Source of the DNA: Antitrichia curtipendula
Lineage: Eukaryota; Streptophyta; Bryopsida; Hypnales; Leucodontaceae
Assembly: GCA_951230915.1 (NCBI GenBank)
Contig: OX579633.1
Coordinates: 19,068,574 to 19,132,573 of the forward strand
Length of the DNA: 64,000 nt
Reading direction: 5' to 3'
The notes beneath the pieces were generated by a model. It was not told where the DNA came from. It made no database searches and saw nothing but the letters and a program-made list of their open reading frames with translations. This document shows positions 45,241 through 60,574 of this stretch, in pieces (the stretch's first letter is position 1; every line of letters begins with the position of its first letter). A program made the translations under genes and the position numbers.

Positions 45241-47781
45241 GGAAGGTGATGATTATGCCTCCCAAGCACTTGTAGGTGAACTGCCTCCTGCAATTGTGAA
45301 TCTGACCAACCTTGAGATTCTGTAAGCAATTTTTCAAAGCAGTCAACACTTTAATTTTCAATTCCAGATACTGATGTACGGCCAGGGAGGATTGACACCT
45401 GTACTGCCCTGTTTTTTAACCCTGCAAAAAACACTGGAATATTTTATTTGCTGCATATGATAAAATTTTCAAATTTTGAATTCATATATGCAACCAGAGG
45501 CTCCAAATTAGCTGGGAATCTTTGAGAAGTACAAAATGTAAGTAGCACAAAATAGGGGGCAATTTTTACATTTATCCTTTGATGGGGCAATAGAGGTGTC
45601 AATCCTCCCTGGCCCTGATTGATTATACCCATCTTTTAGACTGGAAACCATACATCATCTACTTGCAACAACATCAATCTTGTTAAATTGTGGTATTCCA
45701 ATACTTTGGCACATTTCAAAATGCTCATTCTGAAACATGAATCCATACCACATATTTTAGACCTTTATGTACATATATACATATTTGTCACAATGTTTGG
45801 TGCCGGAAACGACCAATTTAATAAAATCAACTATCAACTGAGTGACCACGTTACGAGCTTGCAACTGGAGTTGTTTTGATGGGACCTCCCTTCCATGTTC
45901 AACTGTTGCTCAATGTGCCTTTAGTCCTTTCAATTGATTTCATTAATCCAGTTTTAAGCATTGTCTCATTGATTTCTCTTGTGCCCAGAGGGATATCAGA
46001 TTGGAGAAAGCTCTCTGGACCTCTTCCTATAGGACTTTTCTGTTCCTCTGAAGTTCTTCAAACCATGTGAGTGGTGCCTGTATAAATACGTGGGCTTGCT
46101 GTTCTAAAGTTCACGTTCTTTTGATTCACGCTTCGGGCGTCCACAGATCACAGCTTCAGAACAGTTTGCAAGAACTGTAGATATAAAGTACTTAACCGAT
46201 TGAAGTCTAATTCCAAGTGTGGCATGCTCCTTCAGAACACTTTCCAACTGTTCCTTCAATGGAAGCATAAGCAGTGGGTTTGGACCTGGTTGTGACAGCG
46301 GTAATGAAGGGCTTGAGTACCTGTAAGTCCAATACATACACTTGTATCTCTTTTGATTTCATTATGAAAGACTCTTGAGTAAGTACTTTATATTTGCACT
46401 AAAGCTGGAGCATAAAGACATCATATTTGTTACATTATTGGTGGTGGAATTTCATGGGATTGGTGTCCATGGTAGAGAACTTACAACAATATGGACTTGG
46501 AGCAATTTAAATTTACTCAGATCAATATATATAGATCCTAGATTTTAGAGTTATGAGGTTCCAATTTGGTTCCTACCTTTCAACTTTTGGAAACCCATTT
46601 GAGCACTTGCAGGACTAGAATTCAATATTTGGGCAATCAAACATTGCCATTTTGTAACTTTTATCTACTATTTTTGCAGAGACTTATCGTGGAATTCTTT
46701 CACAGAAATGAGTCCTATTTCCTTGATTACAGGGCTTGTTACATATTATAGTCTTCAATATCTGTAAGTTTTTTGACAAATTATTCTTTAAGTTTGATTT
46801 TGATTGTTTGAGGTTGGTAATGTTCAATGTCCTAGCTTGGCCCTAACTTTGATCAAACTGCATATAGTGTTCTAGTATTTATTGAATTGAATTGTTTTTG
46901 TTCATTGATTGTAGAAATGTCAGCCACAATCAAATAAAAGGGGACTTTTCCATTTGGTGCTATTCCTTGGAAATTGTTGATATTTCAAACAACTTCATTA
47001 CCAATATTTCCTTTTTGGGATACACATCTGATCTTACCTCTTCACTCAAATCCATGTAAGTTAAGAGCTATATATGCCACTATCTGTTTATGAAAGTTTT
47101 CCTTGATATACTTTCATCAATGAATATTTGAGCTTGTCAAGATGATTTGGAGGTATACTTGCATTTGTTGATATTTTATATTTTAATTGGACTTTTTAAT
47201 TTCAAATTGTAATGAATTCAATTTCAAATTACTTTATATTATAACCTTCCATCTTGCCTTTTTTTGCAGATACGCACAAAATAATTCTATAAGCAGATTT
47301 CCAATCGAATATTTGGACTGTGAGACTCTTCAAGAAATGTAAGTACATTAATGTCATAAGAGGATTTTTTACGGTTCTCTAGGTGAGTTTAGGGTCTAAC
47401 CATCTAATTTGTTTTCATTTGGCATTGAATTCAAATAGTAAGACTTGTGTTGTTTTTGAAAAAAATATCTAATAGTCTTTTTGTACACGTTTATATGCAG
47501 CCAATTGGACTTAAACAATATATCAAGCATTGTGCAAGAATTTCCAAATATCAATGTCTCAACAATACAAAGGATGTAAGTGAAAGATTTAATGCATATG
47601 GATTTCTTTTTTGGTGAATTTGTTTGGTTCTTGTGTATTTAATTTTCTTTTCATACGTTTGATTTTATTCAATTGAAAAAAAATAACCTATTTTTGTGCA
47701 TCTTATGTATAGATCCTTGAGCAATAATAAGTTTCAATCATTTCCAGAAAGGCTACTACAATTACCAAATTTGGAGGAAAT
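45241..47781 (+). CDS. RLK exons 3-10: leucine-rich repeats, one per exon
   Basis: Eight short exons (69-141 nt), each ending after two bases of a Leu/Ile/Met codon at GTAAGT/GTGAGT-like donors. Examples: VGELPPAIVNLTNLEIL (exon 3), LSGPLPIGLFCSSEVLQT (exon 4), DLSWNSFTEMSPISL (exon 6), FPERLLQLPNLEE (exon 10). Exon 3 start (after CTATAG, 45240) was chosen because it alone joins exon 2 in phase. Exon 5 start after CCTTCAG (46235) likewise. MITE C3 lies in the intron after exon 3. Confidence 0.75.
45380..45614. mobile_element. Mutator-like MITE, family C, divergent (C3)
   Basis: Ends GGCCAGGGAGGATTGACACC and GGTGTCAATCCTCCCTGGCC, related to C1/C2 by pattern. Flanks ctgatgtac and ctgattgat agree only in part, so the 9-bp duplication has decayed. 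In intron 3. Confidence 0.6.
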
Positions 47782-48112
47782 GTGAGTATTTGTTGATTCA
47801 TGACTTGAAAGAAATAAACTATGATCATTGATGATTAATCTCAACAAGCACTTGTGATTTAAATCAAGTTTACAAATGTAATTAATTCTTGATATATTAA
47901 ATGATTAGTTTAATAATAAATAAATTAGTGAAAAACATTGATTAAATTGTTAAGAATTTGGCTTTCTAGATTAATATAGAAAAAAAATCGATTGCCATGT
48001 GCTACACTATTTCACTCACAACAACTCAAACTAATGTGAAACTTTTGATGTTTCAATTACTTGCAAATGTCAAGAGATATTGATTAACTTGGATTGTTTG
48101 TTTTCTTTGCAA

Positions 48113-48378
48113 AATTATGGATTCCAACCATATTATAGGAGAGTTATATCTACCAAATATTTCATGTCAATATTCAAAAATCAAGTTGATTTCACTATTG
48201 TATAACAACATCACCCATTTTTACCCTTCCAATGTAACCACATCATGCTTTAGTGAATCAAGCATTTTATTGGATGCCAAAGTGTTTTTATATGGACATC
48301 TAATTTGTACGTCTCCAAGCCACAAAACTAAACTATTACGCTTTGTATGCCGAATCAATGCAACGTCTCCTTTAGAAG
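48113..48378 (+). CDS. RLK exon 11: ectodomain end, acceptor site lost
   Basis: Open frame IIMDSNHIIGELYLPNIS.. to ..INATSPLEG continues the LRR pattern in the phase needed after exon 10, but the two bases before it (48111-48112) are AA instead of AG, after a good pyrimidine tract (tttgttttctttgc). The nearest downstream AG (48137 area) would shift the frame into a stop. No malectin-like domain is visible in it. Confidence 0.65.
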
Positions 48379-48602
48379 GTAATTATTGCAATTTTTCTAT
48401 GATATATATTTTTAATTTTTTTTCTATAAAGATTATTTATTATTACTGGGTTTTTTATGTTTCTTAAAAATAGAAATTTGGAACCTTTTCATATAATCTA
48501 TTTGATATACTAGTCTCTAGATGATGAACTTTTGAATCAAACAACATTCATTCTTGAATACTTTACAAGTTTGTCCTCTAACTATTCCATGTAGATTGGC
48601 AG

Positions 48603-48983
48603 TTGAGGAACTCACCACTATCAAGAAGTCAAACAAAATTCTTTTGATTATCATTGCTTGTGTAAGCAGTGTAGTAGTTGTTCTCTTTATCATAGGATTC
48701 TTTGTGATCCAAAAGTTGAAGAAAAAAATTTCATTGCTTCATGAAATCCAAAGTGGTAAGTTTGATGAATAATAGTATTTGATGTTATCAAATGCTTCTA
48801 CAATTCTCTTTCAAATGATTTTCAAATATTTGTTGTATTTTGAAAAACTTGTTGTATTGTGTAGAATTTGATAAAAGGGATGTGAAGCCTAATCTCTATT
48901 CATTTAGTGAGTTGAAAGCTGCAACCCAAGATTTTCATATTCGAAACGAGTTGGGACGAGGTGGATTTGGTATAGTATACAAG
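48603..48983 (+). CDS. RLK exons 12-13: transmembrane helix, juxtamembrane, kinase P-loop
   Basis: Exon 12 (48603-48755): VEELTTIKKSNK, then the membrane helix ILLIIIACVSSVVVVLFIIG, then basic QKLKKK stop-transfer. Exon 13 (48865-48983): YSFSELKAATQDF and the ATP-binding loop GRGGFG (48954-48971) with IVYK. Confidence 0.85.
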
Positions 48984-49225
48984 GTATACTTCTAACTTGA
49001 ACTCAAGATCCTACTTTAGGCATATTGATTACTAGTACAAATACTTACTTGGTCCAATTCTATATCACATTATATTTTAATTTAAAAACAATATTCTTAT
49101 TTTGTTGTCATCCTTGAATATGTATAATTATTCTATAGTGATGACAAATAGTCATATTTTGTGCTAAATACTAATGTTGATTTTTGACTTCAAAACTTCT
49201 TGTTTTGAATTTGGATGCATACTAG

Positions 49226-49967
<742 letters not shown>

Positions 49968-50073
49968 TAATTTACATTTTATAATGTTGCAAGGTTTGTA
50001 AAAATGAAGAGAATCACGCTAGTTAGGATTCTTGTCTACCTATTGTATGTAATTGAATTGTGTGGATGTTTAG

Positions 50074-50454
50074 GCTCAAGAATTGCATTCCTATGACAAC
50101 TTGCCAAATCTAAAAGACAAATCACTTGAAGAAATGACAATGGTAGAAGAAGACATGTTCAAACAAGTTGTGAAAGTTGGGTTGCAATGTTTGCACCACA
50201 TTGCGGCAAGGCGTCCGGCAATGTCCGAAGTTGTGGCCATGCTCATTGGTAACAAAAATGTGGATGATTGTGCTTTGGAAGACTATCGTGAAGTTTCTAG
50301 CTCATCATATATTATGGAATCTCCGAGCTTTCGTTTTTCAACATTGAACTCTTCTGTGCAATGTATTGCAAAGGATGATAACAATTTGTATTTGGATTCT
50401 GATAGTCACAAACAATCTCTTCAATTGTGTGAGATTGGATTACTAAGCAAGTAG
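50074..50454 (+). CDS. RLK exon 16: kinase C-lobe end and tail
   Basis: Starts after GTTTAG; AQELHSYDNLPNLKDKS, then CLHHIAARRPAMSEVVAML and a Ser-rich tail to TAG 50452-50454. Protein identical to 52-432. This exon lies inside the duplicated part, the rest of the gene in the single visible part of the unit. Confidence 0.9.
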   Translation, partial: AQELHSYDNLPNLKDKSLEEMTMVEEDMFKQVVKVGLQCLHHIAARRPAMSEVVAMLIGNKNVDDCALEDYREVSSSSYIMESPSFRFSTLNSSVQCIAKDDNNLYLDSDSHKQSLQLCEIGLLSK

Positions 50455-50640
50455 AAGCTCAAAGTGGATGTTTTATGTAGTGCATAGGCTTTAATTGTAA
50501 ATATTAGATGTTGTGATTTGGCATTAATTTTTTCATAGTTCATGCCATTTTAGAAATCTTATCTCTTAAAGAATCAAGAATTCTTGTTTTATGATCACTG
50601 ATTTTTATATTCCAGTTACTTTGACTGTAGATGTTCTTAA

Positions 50641-51552
50641 CCCCTAAAGGACCAAATACCGTTTTTTGATAACATAGCGATTTTTGGGCAGCTCACTATG
50701 ACTGGAATTTTTTTTTTCTTTGAATCTTTCACACAAGATGTGACCAAGGAGTAGCTTAAAGGCCCAACAATTTTCATAACTTTTGACTACGTGGTTTAAA
50801 AGTTATTGCATGATATGTCATTTTCATTGGTCGGTGGGCAACTGAAAAAACTTCTTAAAAAATCACTTTTTTTAAAAATAAAAATTTGGAATTGGTTCTT
50901 TAGATTTACATATAGATGGGAAGCTTTGAATCATTCCTTTTTTATTAATGAGATGATAGTTATGAGGAGTTTTAGTTTGAGGATAGTTATAGAATCTCTA
51001 CTCTAAGATAAACTTTGAAGTCTTTTATTTAACTCAATTTTCAATATTTTTGAAAAAAATAAAAATTCTGGATGTAGATTGTTGATTAAAACATTAAAAA
51101 TTTTAGGATTGGAATTTTTCAATTTCATATTTAAATTCTTAACAATTTAGTGTTTTGAACATTCTCTACCTCTTTCTACTTACTATTTTTTTCCTATATG
51201 TTTTACAATTCCAAACAATCTGAAAATTTTCAAGCATGTAGCCAACTTGCCTTGAAGAATGAATTCAAAGAGTAACCACCATTTTGAATATTTTTTCATA
51301 CAAATGTGACCTTGTGAAGTGCAGCTGCCCGGATTTTTGAAGGGTCAAAAAAAAGATTTTTGTCAATTCAAACGCTATTATCTTGCAATCCACAAACTTT
51401 GGAATTTTTTTTCATAATTTCTCAGACTAGTTTAATACAAGATCCTACGGTTATGTTTTTAAAAAAAAAATTTCCCTAAGATTCGGTACTTATATTAGAA
51501 ATAGCAATTTTGGAGCTGTTTTGGTGGAAACATAGTCTATGACCTTTAGGGG
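50641..51552 (+). mobile_element. piggyBac-like element A1, duplicate copy
   Basis: Same 912-bp element as 619-1530, TTAA at 50637-50640 and 51553-51556, carried by the segmental duplication rather than transposed. Confidence 0.85.
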
Positions 51553-51962
51553 TTAATAAAGAACTCTTTTTAAAATAAAAATCTTCACAATGAATATTTG
51601 GAATATAACTTCAGATAAATATGAAGGGATTTATTTTCTTTCTCATCATGTTCGACTTATTATTTCTCGGTTTGGTGAAACCGTGCACAATTGCTGATGA
51701 TTTTTTTGATAGAATTAGAATTATATGAATTTGAAAGGAATTATTTGAGCTCATGCATTAATTGAATGAGACTTTTTAGTGCTATAAAAAAATACTTCTA
51801 AAGTAAGATTTTCACCATCATAAAATCTTGAGAATTAATTTGGTGGTATTAAAAAAAAATTATAAATGCACATAGTTTTATGATATGAATTAAAATATGG
51901 AATATACAATGCAGACAAATGGATTAAAACCTCATAACACAATTGAACAATTGAACTTTTAA

Positions 51963-52779
51963 CCCCTAGAGTTCCACTATCTCATTTTGGGACTTTAGAG
52001 ATTTTTGAGTAGGCTTGTGTAACCTCAATTTTGTTATGATTTTTTAAGACTTTTTTATATATAAAAAACTAAATTATATTTTTGGGAGTATAATTTTTAT
52101 TTCAATCAATGCATGAAAGCAAAAGTTATGCCATCCTAAGCTCAAAAGTAGTTTGTTGGGCAATTTTAAAAAAACAAAAAACCCTCAAAATATATTTTTT
52201 GAATAATTTTTTTTCTAATAGAAAATACTTTTGCCTTCAAGAAAAAAATTTGATTCATTCCATTTAGACTAGTGCTGAAAAAGTTATAGAGAATCTTGTT
52301 TTGGAGGTATTCATAGCATTTTCTTCACAAAATAACTTATAAGATTCATTTTTGAACTCAAATTTTCAAAAAAATAATCCATATAATTGACTTTGCTAAA
52401 ATTATCTCATGTTGAAAAGAGTGTATTTTAATTCCATATTAGGATTATGAACAATTTAGTTTTTCCTTCTATTTCATGTCTACTTCCATACAACAATTTC
52501 TTTTTAGATTAAGAAATTGAATGATTTAATAACAAAAATTCCAAACTTTCAACTTGATTCTTCAACATAAAAAATAAAATTCAAAATTAGAAGTGTAGAA
52601 ATTTTTAATTAAGAAGATTCAAAGCCTAAATATCTAGTCAAGCAAGGTGCAAAAAAACAACACTCTTTACTTTAAACGCAATATCTTGCAATCTATGCAA
52701 TCAAAAGTTTTGAAATTCTTCCATAAATTCTTATATTGGTTCTTACACTAGTTTAGTGTAAAATACTACGATTAATAAT
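51963..52779 (+). mobile_element. Family B element B1, duplicate copy
   Basis: Duplicate of 1941-2757, with the same truncation. Confidence 0.7.
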
Positions 52780-53381
52780 CTTAATCATCCATTGGGGAAC
52801 TCCACATAGGAGTGTCACATTTTAGGTGCTCTAATAACCTTCCATACTAACCCTAATCCATCATTCCTAATGACGGTTTAAAGGTTATCATAAACCTTTT
52901 CACCTCTTCAAAAAAAAATATACCTTACTTGTGCTATAAGAGTATCCTAATTGTTCACTCCTATGGTTCAATATTTTTGACAGTTTGATAAAAATCGTGA
53001 TCCTAACATGTGAAACACCTGAAGTCACAAGGCAATTAGATAACGAAATGTGAGGGTCACAATTTTGGAATTAAAACACCAATTGGCTCAAGGGTCTCAA
53101 GGGTCCTCCATTCCAAGAAATTCATACCATGCACGTGCACAAGCAACGGGGGGAGGGGGGGAGATGATGGCCTTGTTCGATGAACTCAGACTAAGGCACA
53201 GAAAGACAACACATGGAATTGCTGAATTTTCTAGGTGGATAGTACTAACAAATGGAAAACTAATTTTTTTGGTGATTTTAAGGATTTAAATAGGTCTAAG
53301 GGTCTATCTAGAGGTAAGAAAAAGGACAGAACACATGGAGTTGCTGAAATTTCAAGGTAGAGAGTATTAAATTAAGGAAGA

Positions 53382-54215
53382 GGGTAGTTGCAAGAAACAC
53401 TTCGCAGTTCTTGGCCAAAAATGCATTTTTGGGGCATAGGATTGGTAGTACTATCGATACATCAAGTACTACACCGTCGCGCTACAATGGCAAATTCCAC
53501 CGTTGATTTCGAATTTCAGTTGAGCTGCGATTTTGACAGGTGACGGGTACAACAATAAGCGCATTAAAGCAGGGTGGCATACAAAAATGAGATCCTACTG
53601 CGGAGCACTTATGAGTACTCAGCAGTATTGTGGACTATTGCGGGATACTACCGAAGGCACTGTCGTTTGAATATGCTAGAAAATAGCAGAAAAAAGGTCT
53701 GTGTCCCTTTTCATTTTTTAAAAATGGGAAAAAAATTCAGAAAATTTTCCCCCAAAAAAGCCATGTTTATTGACAACAAAAGGCTCTCATTGCACCAAAA
53801 ATTTCCTTAGGAATTTTTTTTCCCTCTTTAGGACTTTTGTGCAAAGGATGGTTACATTGAGCCCCTATAAACAACTCTAGTATTCTTTTTTTCACAAAAT
53901 CTCCTCATCAATCCTTGTAAGGACCCTAAACCTCCTTCATGTGCAATTTGTAGCTTCCAATTCGCATTTTTGGGTCAAAAATAGGACTAAAACCCCCCAA
54001 AATGCCTAAGGTAGACACCCAATTGGGAGCAACTCTAAAATAGTAAACTAATTTTTAAAAAATTCAAAGAATTACAGAATGTTTGAAACTTTTTTAGCTA
54101 CCTTCACTCCAAATTTCATGCCAACTAGACAAAGTATGCAAAAGTTATGAACTAAAAAGTACATGTCTTAGGGCAAGGGGACAAAGAATAGGACAAGTGT
54201 TTCTTGCAACTACCC
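53382..54215. mobile_element. TIR element H1, duplicate copy
   Basis: Duplicate of 3360-4193; TIRs and AAGA flanks kept. Confidence 0.65.
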
Positions 54216-57200
54216 AAGACTATTTTTTTTTGGTGATTTTAAGGATTTAAATAGTTCTAAGGACCTATCTACGGAGAAGGAGAAAAAAAACAGCTCATGA
54301 AATCAAAGAAAAACAATTTTTTTGTGAGTTTTAAAATAAACAAGCTAGTGAATACTAAATATGAATACAATAACTTTTCACCCTTCATTGTACAGTACAC
54401 GTCTTGGAAGTGAAATTCCACCTAGAACCCCCCGTGCCAGTTTTCTAAATGGGCGGTATCACCAATTCACTTCCAATTCCCTTTAGGTGTCCAATCAACG
54501 AGGTTTCTTTTATAAATTTTTGGTTTTTTCGTAGAGCACGTCCATGAAAAAAGATTTGATGGACAAGAATTATGGACAACTTGTGGGTTTGACTTACAAA
54601 CACAAGCTCTTGGGGCTTTAAGGCATCACTCTCTCTATGCTCAATTTTAAACAACATACTGGTCTCGCTAGTCATCAACCCGGCCTTATTGTAATATAGT
54701 AGACAACTAATAATGAAAAGCGGCTAAAACAATGTCAAAGAAGATTCCACCCAACAATGGTAGGATAGTCTTCTTAGTGTTCCCATACCTTCTGGTACGG
54801 GAATAATATACATGGAAACATCTACAAAACAATCCCTATGAATAAAATAAAACAAATAAAAGTATGTAATATATAATATTTATGCTCTTAAAATATGCTC
54901 AAAAACTAGCAAAAGTAAAATAAAACGTCTTGTACAACAAATTAGAAAAGATACTCCTTCTCGGCAATTGTGCTAATTTTATGAGGTATTTTCACCACTA
55001 GGCACCCCACCCCCCCTAGAGTTGGGCCAATGGTGAATGTACAGAATTCTAAATTATTTTGCCTCCAAGAAATGGACACCTATTATACTTTTTGGTCAAA
55101 TTTTATCTAAGACCAAAATTCACTCATACATTAACCTCTCATTTTGCACCTCATTTAAGTTTATAGATTTGATACTAAGACATGCACCACCTCAATGCAA
55201 GAAATAAAATTTCATTTCTTTTTTATCATTCAAAACATTCAAAATTCTAAAATGTCAAACTCACATTTATGCATTCTTTGTAGACTCTCAACTCATAAAA
55301 TTGGAATATAGAATGTCATTTTTGGAAGATTTGGGCCAACCTTTCCACAAGGTACTAATCACTCCAAGAATCACACTCTAAATTTTCCAACAAAAGCAAT
55401 TCATACAAGCCAATTGAAACTTAATTAAATCTTTGCAAGACCAATATGGATTGTAATCATCATTACATTTAAACTCAATTGGAATCACAAGAACAATAAG
55501 AGACACAACACAATTCATTGCCAATAAGGCAATTGACCTCTCTCTATAAAAACAGCCACCACTGCTTTATCCTTGTTCTAAATGAGGCAAGCTTTAGCTT
55601 TCCAAAAAATTAACTTTAAGATCCACTTCTTCCCAAAAATTTAGCCCAATCTGCCTCGACATTCTTGCGCAATTGCTCCCCAAAGTTGCAGCTTCAAAAG
55701 TCTTACGCCAATAGACCTTCCGCCATAAAAACCACCACCACCACCTTGTCCATGCTCCAAATGGATTGATTCTAGGCTTTTTAAAGATTCAGCTTTAAGT
55801 TACACCTTTCCGTTAATTTTTAGCTCAATCCGCATTGCTATTCTTTCACTGTTGCTTATTGAAGTTGGTAGTCCAAGTCTCGACTCAAAATTCTCCCACC
55901 ATTTTCAAACAATTTTCCTTTTAACCTAAAAAACTAGGATTTTAATCCCTTTTTTACTAAAAAAATAATGAACCGACTCAACAAATTAACCTACATGGTT
56001 TCTTCTCACAATCTTTCACAATTCATGCTTAAAACACCCATAACATACTCACAATTCTCAAAAAATCCATGCTCTTTCAAAACACCACAAAGAAAGAGAG
56101 AGAGAGAGAGCTCTCCAAACCCTAATTTTGCATATATAAAATTTTCTAACAGACTAATTCTCCTAATAATTTCATCCTACCTTAATTTATTGTTAATCCT
56201 TTAAATTAGTGTCAAACGCACCAAATTAGTGCAAATCACAATAAGTTAATGCAAATGTGCTAATTTAGTGCAAATTGCGCTACAATAATGTTGAATCCCC
56301 TAAATTAGTGCAAAATCCTCTAAATTACTCTAAAACTCTTATTTTAGTAATTCTCCATCCCTATTTGAGTGTTTCCTTCAATACTCTAGTAATCAAGTAG
56401 TAGTTTTAATTTTACTAACTTCTTTTGTGTTTTTTCTTATTTATTATATTTGTGATTTTCAATTTACTTTTTGTTTTATTTTCTACTTCTAATCTTCTTT
56501 TCTAATTCATTTTTGAAATTTTTGTATTTCTTATTTTGTGGTTTGCAATTTAATTCTAATCCCATTTCCTACCCATGCCCCATGGAATTTTGTTGTCATT
56601 TTTGTTTTGTACTTTTTGTAATCAAATGTTATCTTTTTTTATTTTTTAGAGAATTCTAATTTTTTTTTTCTACTTAGCATTTTGGTTTTCATTTTGTCAA
56701 CATTTTCTTGTTTGCCTAATTTGGTTACTATACCAAATTTTACTTAAAGCCATTTTAGTTTTAAATTCTTAATTTTTTCCTATAATTTTCCCTTCATTTT
56801 TTCCTACTTACATTTTCTTGAGCATTTTGCCTTAACCTACCAACATTTCTATCCCTATGTAATGGATTGTCCTATAATTAATAGTTGTAGTTTAATCCAT
56901 AATATTAACACTTCTAGACTTGTAAATTGGTCGAAATTGTTTAAATTTTCCATAATCTAAAATGTGAACTAGTATGGTGGTTCACAACCATTATATTATT
57001 TTTGAGAGGCTTTACACAAATAGATTTAAATATGTAATCAAGATGACAATCACCAACAATGAGGTCTACGTCTTCTACGCAATATGTAGTACCATACTAG
57101 GAAGAAATGTCTCAAATAGTGCAACATTGAAATGAAGAGTACAATGGTTTCTTGCATATATATGTCCTTAGGCTTTAGCCTCATACACAAAACTTACTAC

Positions 57201-58788
57201 AAAAATATAAAATTGCACAATAGTTCACTTAGTGAGTGGTCACAACTTGATAAACCCTCTAATTTGGCAAAAAATAAGATCTCAACATCCACAATTGCAT
57301 GCATGCCAAGCATTTTTGTCTTGGCTCTTCAGTGTATATTGAGCTTCTAGGCTTAAAATAGATTATGCAATCTCTATATAATAACATGAAATTTTTGCTC
57401 TGATTCAACAAGTGAAGTCTATGATTATTTGCATGTGAGAGTTGAACTTATCAATAGTATGACTCTAAAGGTGCTTTCACATCTGGTGCTAAGCGAGTCT
57501 TGATTGGGTGGAAATGTGGTAAAATGGGAGCGCATGCCCACACCTAGCAGCAATAGGGAATGCCAATCCTACGTGGAGCTACTTTGAAGAGGCGAAAAGA
57601 ATAGTGGTGAGTTGTGTTGAAGGCAAAGGAGTTTTTAAAGAAATGATGTATTGTGCAAAATTATTGTAGCTGGTAGATTATACAAAGACATAGATGTTAG
57701 GCAATCGGGCTTGGTTGTAGGTTAAGTAACTTCGACACAACAATTAACATAAGTTGGCGTTTTAAAAATAAATTATTGTGTGCAATGACTTTCTGTCGCT
57801 GACAACCATGCCATGCACAACGCGAAGGTCCGTGTGGACACACTTATTATTTTTTAATAGGTAAATTTCCAATTTTGGATTTGAAAGGTTTTGTTTTTGG
57901 ATAAATGATCTTTTTAATGCTCCCAAGTATAAGTCTCAATTTTCAAGTAGAAAAAGGTCTACCAATTTGATAGTTAGGAAAGTTAAGGTTGAAATGGTTG
58001 TAGGTAGTAATTCCCAAATTGGCGGTTGAGCTGGTTGATGGTGAATCTTTTTAAGTCTCTCCTCTCCGATTTGAAAGGCACCCACTTGGAGAGAGTCAAA
58101 TATGTGTCCCACCTAAGTAGGATGTGATTAACTTGCTAATTTTTGGCAAATGAAAAATATTAAATTATTGTAGCAAGTGCCTTGAATTATTCACAATAGA
58201 TGGATCCTTTGTTATTGTATAATACATTTTGCAATAAAGACCTTCTAATAAATCTGATTTGACAGTATGTAATGTGAGGTCTTTTGGTGATTGGAGGTCA
58301 TCTATTATGTGGTTAAATGTTGTTGGCAATTGACTGTGCATTGAAGTGGGTCTTTGCAAAAGGAAGTGATCATTATACTGACCACTCCCTTTTGCATTGA
58401 AGGCGGATTCCTAGATATTTGACAAAATATCAAAATTTTGTGTGGCTTCTAAGCACTTATTGGAGGTTTGATGGCAAAAAATTATGTTGATTTTTAGTTG
58501 AAGATGAATTCTTTGACATTGGAAGACCTCCTAACCTCCTAACCTCCTTCAACGTATGCTTATTTTGTATGCTTCAAAATAAGATTATTTCAAGGCTACT
58601 TCTTCTTTACAAATGTGATTTATAGGACAAGTCGGAGTTGCATCTTGATCTTTGCAATGTCATGACAAATTGCTTTAGTAAGGCTACAATGCACAAGGTA
58701 TTTAGGAATCAAATTGTTGTATTCATTGACATGGATTTTTTAAACATGCAATAAAATTACATAATATCCCTAGTGATACGTGTTAGCT
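54216..58788. other. Duplicate of the long intergenic region
   Basis: Copy of 4194-8773 with small differences in the C tract and GA repeat. No gene recognised. Confidence 0.5.
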
Positions 58789-59523
58789 GGGTCATTGCAA
58801 GAAACACCGCTCCTATTCTCTTTCATAATTGGAGTGACATTGTTATTTGCCTATATCACTTTTGAATCCCAAATTCTAAGAACATGAAATTTCTATAAAG
58901 CATGTCTACCTTGATGTTCATTAGATCCCTTATTTTTTTGAAATTAAAAGAAATCATTTTAGTTTTAAAAATCAATTTCGTGTATTTTTCACAATTGAGA
59001 TTTAGGGATTTTTAATACATTCAGAATACCCAAATTAAATAATCTAGAGTTGAATTTTGGTGGTCTATTTCCACAATAGGTGGGCATATGCCTACCAAGA
59101 GGCATCTAAAAAGATATTATTTTATGCCCTCCAGGTCCATGCAAATAGGGCTCTCTTGTACGTGCACTTTTGAACATTGAAAATGGTATCAATTTTATTT
59201 TATTGGTGAAATTTGATCACCATTAAGTCCTCTCAAATGGCCAATTTTTAGTTTTTTTGTTCATGATGTTCTATTTATTATTAATTTATAACTCATTGTT
59301 TCTATTTTTTTGTGAATATTTGTCCTTTTCTCCCCGTAATACTATTTCAATACTTGCAAGTAGTCCATAGTACTTGCAATGGTACTTTCAGTCAATGATT
59401 GGGAAAATCAACGACTGAGATTATTCATTTATTCCATTACATAATATTCCTAATACTCCAGTACTGAAATGTAGATTTTGTCAAAACGCTACAGAAAGTG
59501 GATGGTGTTTCTTGCAATGACCC
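58789..59523. mobile_element. TIR element H2, duplicate copy
   Basis: Duplicate of 8774-9508; TIRs unchanged. Confidence 0.6.
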
Positions 59524-59628
59524 AAGTAAGAATAAACCGGATTACATAGATCAAGTATACTAGCTTCAAAACCGCAAGTAATGTTTTTCTTTGTTTTCAA
59601 TGTATCTAAATGAAAAAATTGTAGTTAA

Positions 59629-60574
59629 CCCCTAAAGTTTTTTGACTATGTTTTCACAAAAAACGCTCCCAAACTGCCATTTCTAGTACAAGTACCAAAT
59701 TTTGAAAAAAAAAACATTTTTGGACACATGTAACCGTAGGATCTTGTAGTAAACTAGTTTGAGAAGATGTGGAAAAAATTTCAGAAATTTTCACCGTGTA
59801 GATTGCAAGAAATTAGCATTTGAAGTGACAAAAAACCTTTTTTTGTCCTTGCAAAAAACCGGGCAGCTGCACTTCACATGGTCACATTTGTATGAAAAAA
59901 TGTCCAAAATGGTGGTAACTCTTTGGTTTCATTCTTCAAAGCAAGTTAGCTACATGCTTAAAAAATTTCAGATCATTTGGAATTGTACAACATATAGGAA
60001 AAAAATAGTAAGTAGAAAGAAGTAGAAAATGATTCAAAACACTAAATTATTAAGGATTTAATTATGGAATTGAAAAATGCCAATCCAAAAGATTGTAATG
60101 TTGTAATAAACAATCTACACCTTGTGTTTATATTTTTTTTCCAAAAATATTGAAAATTGAGTTAAATAAAGGACTTCAAAGTTTATTTTAGAGTAGAGAT
60201 TCCATAAGTACCCGCAAACTACCCACAACTAAAATTCCTCATAACTTTCTTCTCATAAATCAAAGTGGAATGATTCAAAGCCTTCCTTATGCACATAATC
60301 TAGAGAACCAATTTCAAATTTTTATTTCTCTAGAAAATGATTTTTAAAGAAGTTTTTTTTGTTGCCCGGGCTGCCCGCCGAACAATGAAAACTACATATT
60401 ATGCCATAACTTTTTAACCATGTGGTCAAAAGTTATGAAAATTGTTGGGCCCTAAAGCTACTCCTTGGGCACATCTTGTGTGAAAATTTCAAAGAAAAAA
60501 AAAAAAATTCCATTCGTGGTGAGCTGCCCCAAAACGCTATGTTGTCAAAAAAACGGTGTTTGGTCCTTTAGGGG
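59629..60574 (-). mobile_element. piggyBac-like element A2, duplicate copy
   Basis: Duplicate of 9614-10560, TTAA at 59625-59628 and 60575-60578; one base shorter. Confidence 0.85.
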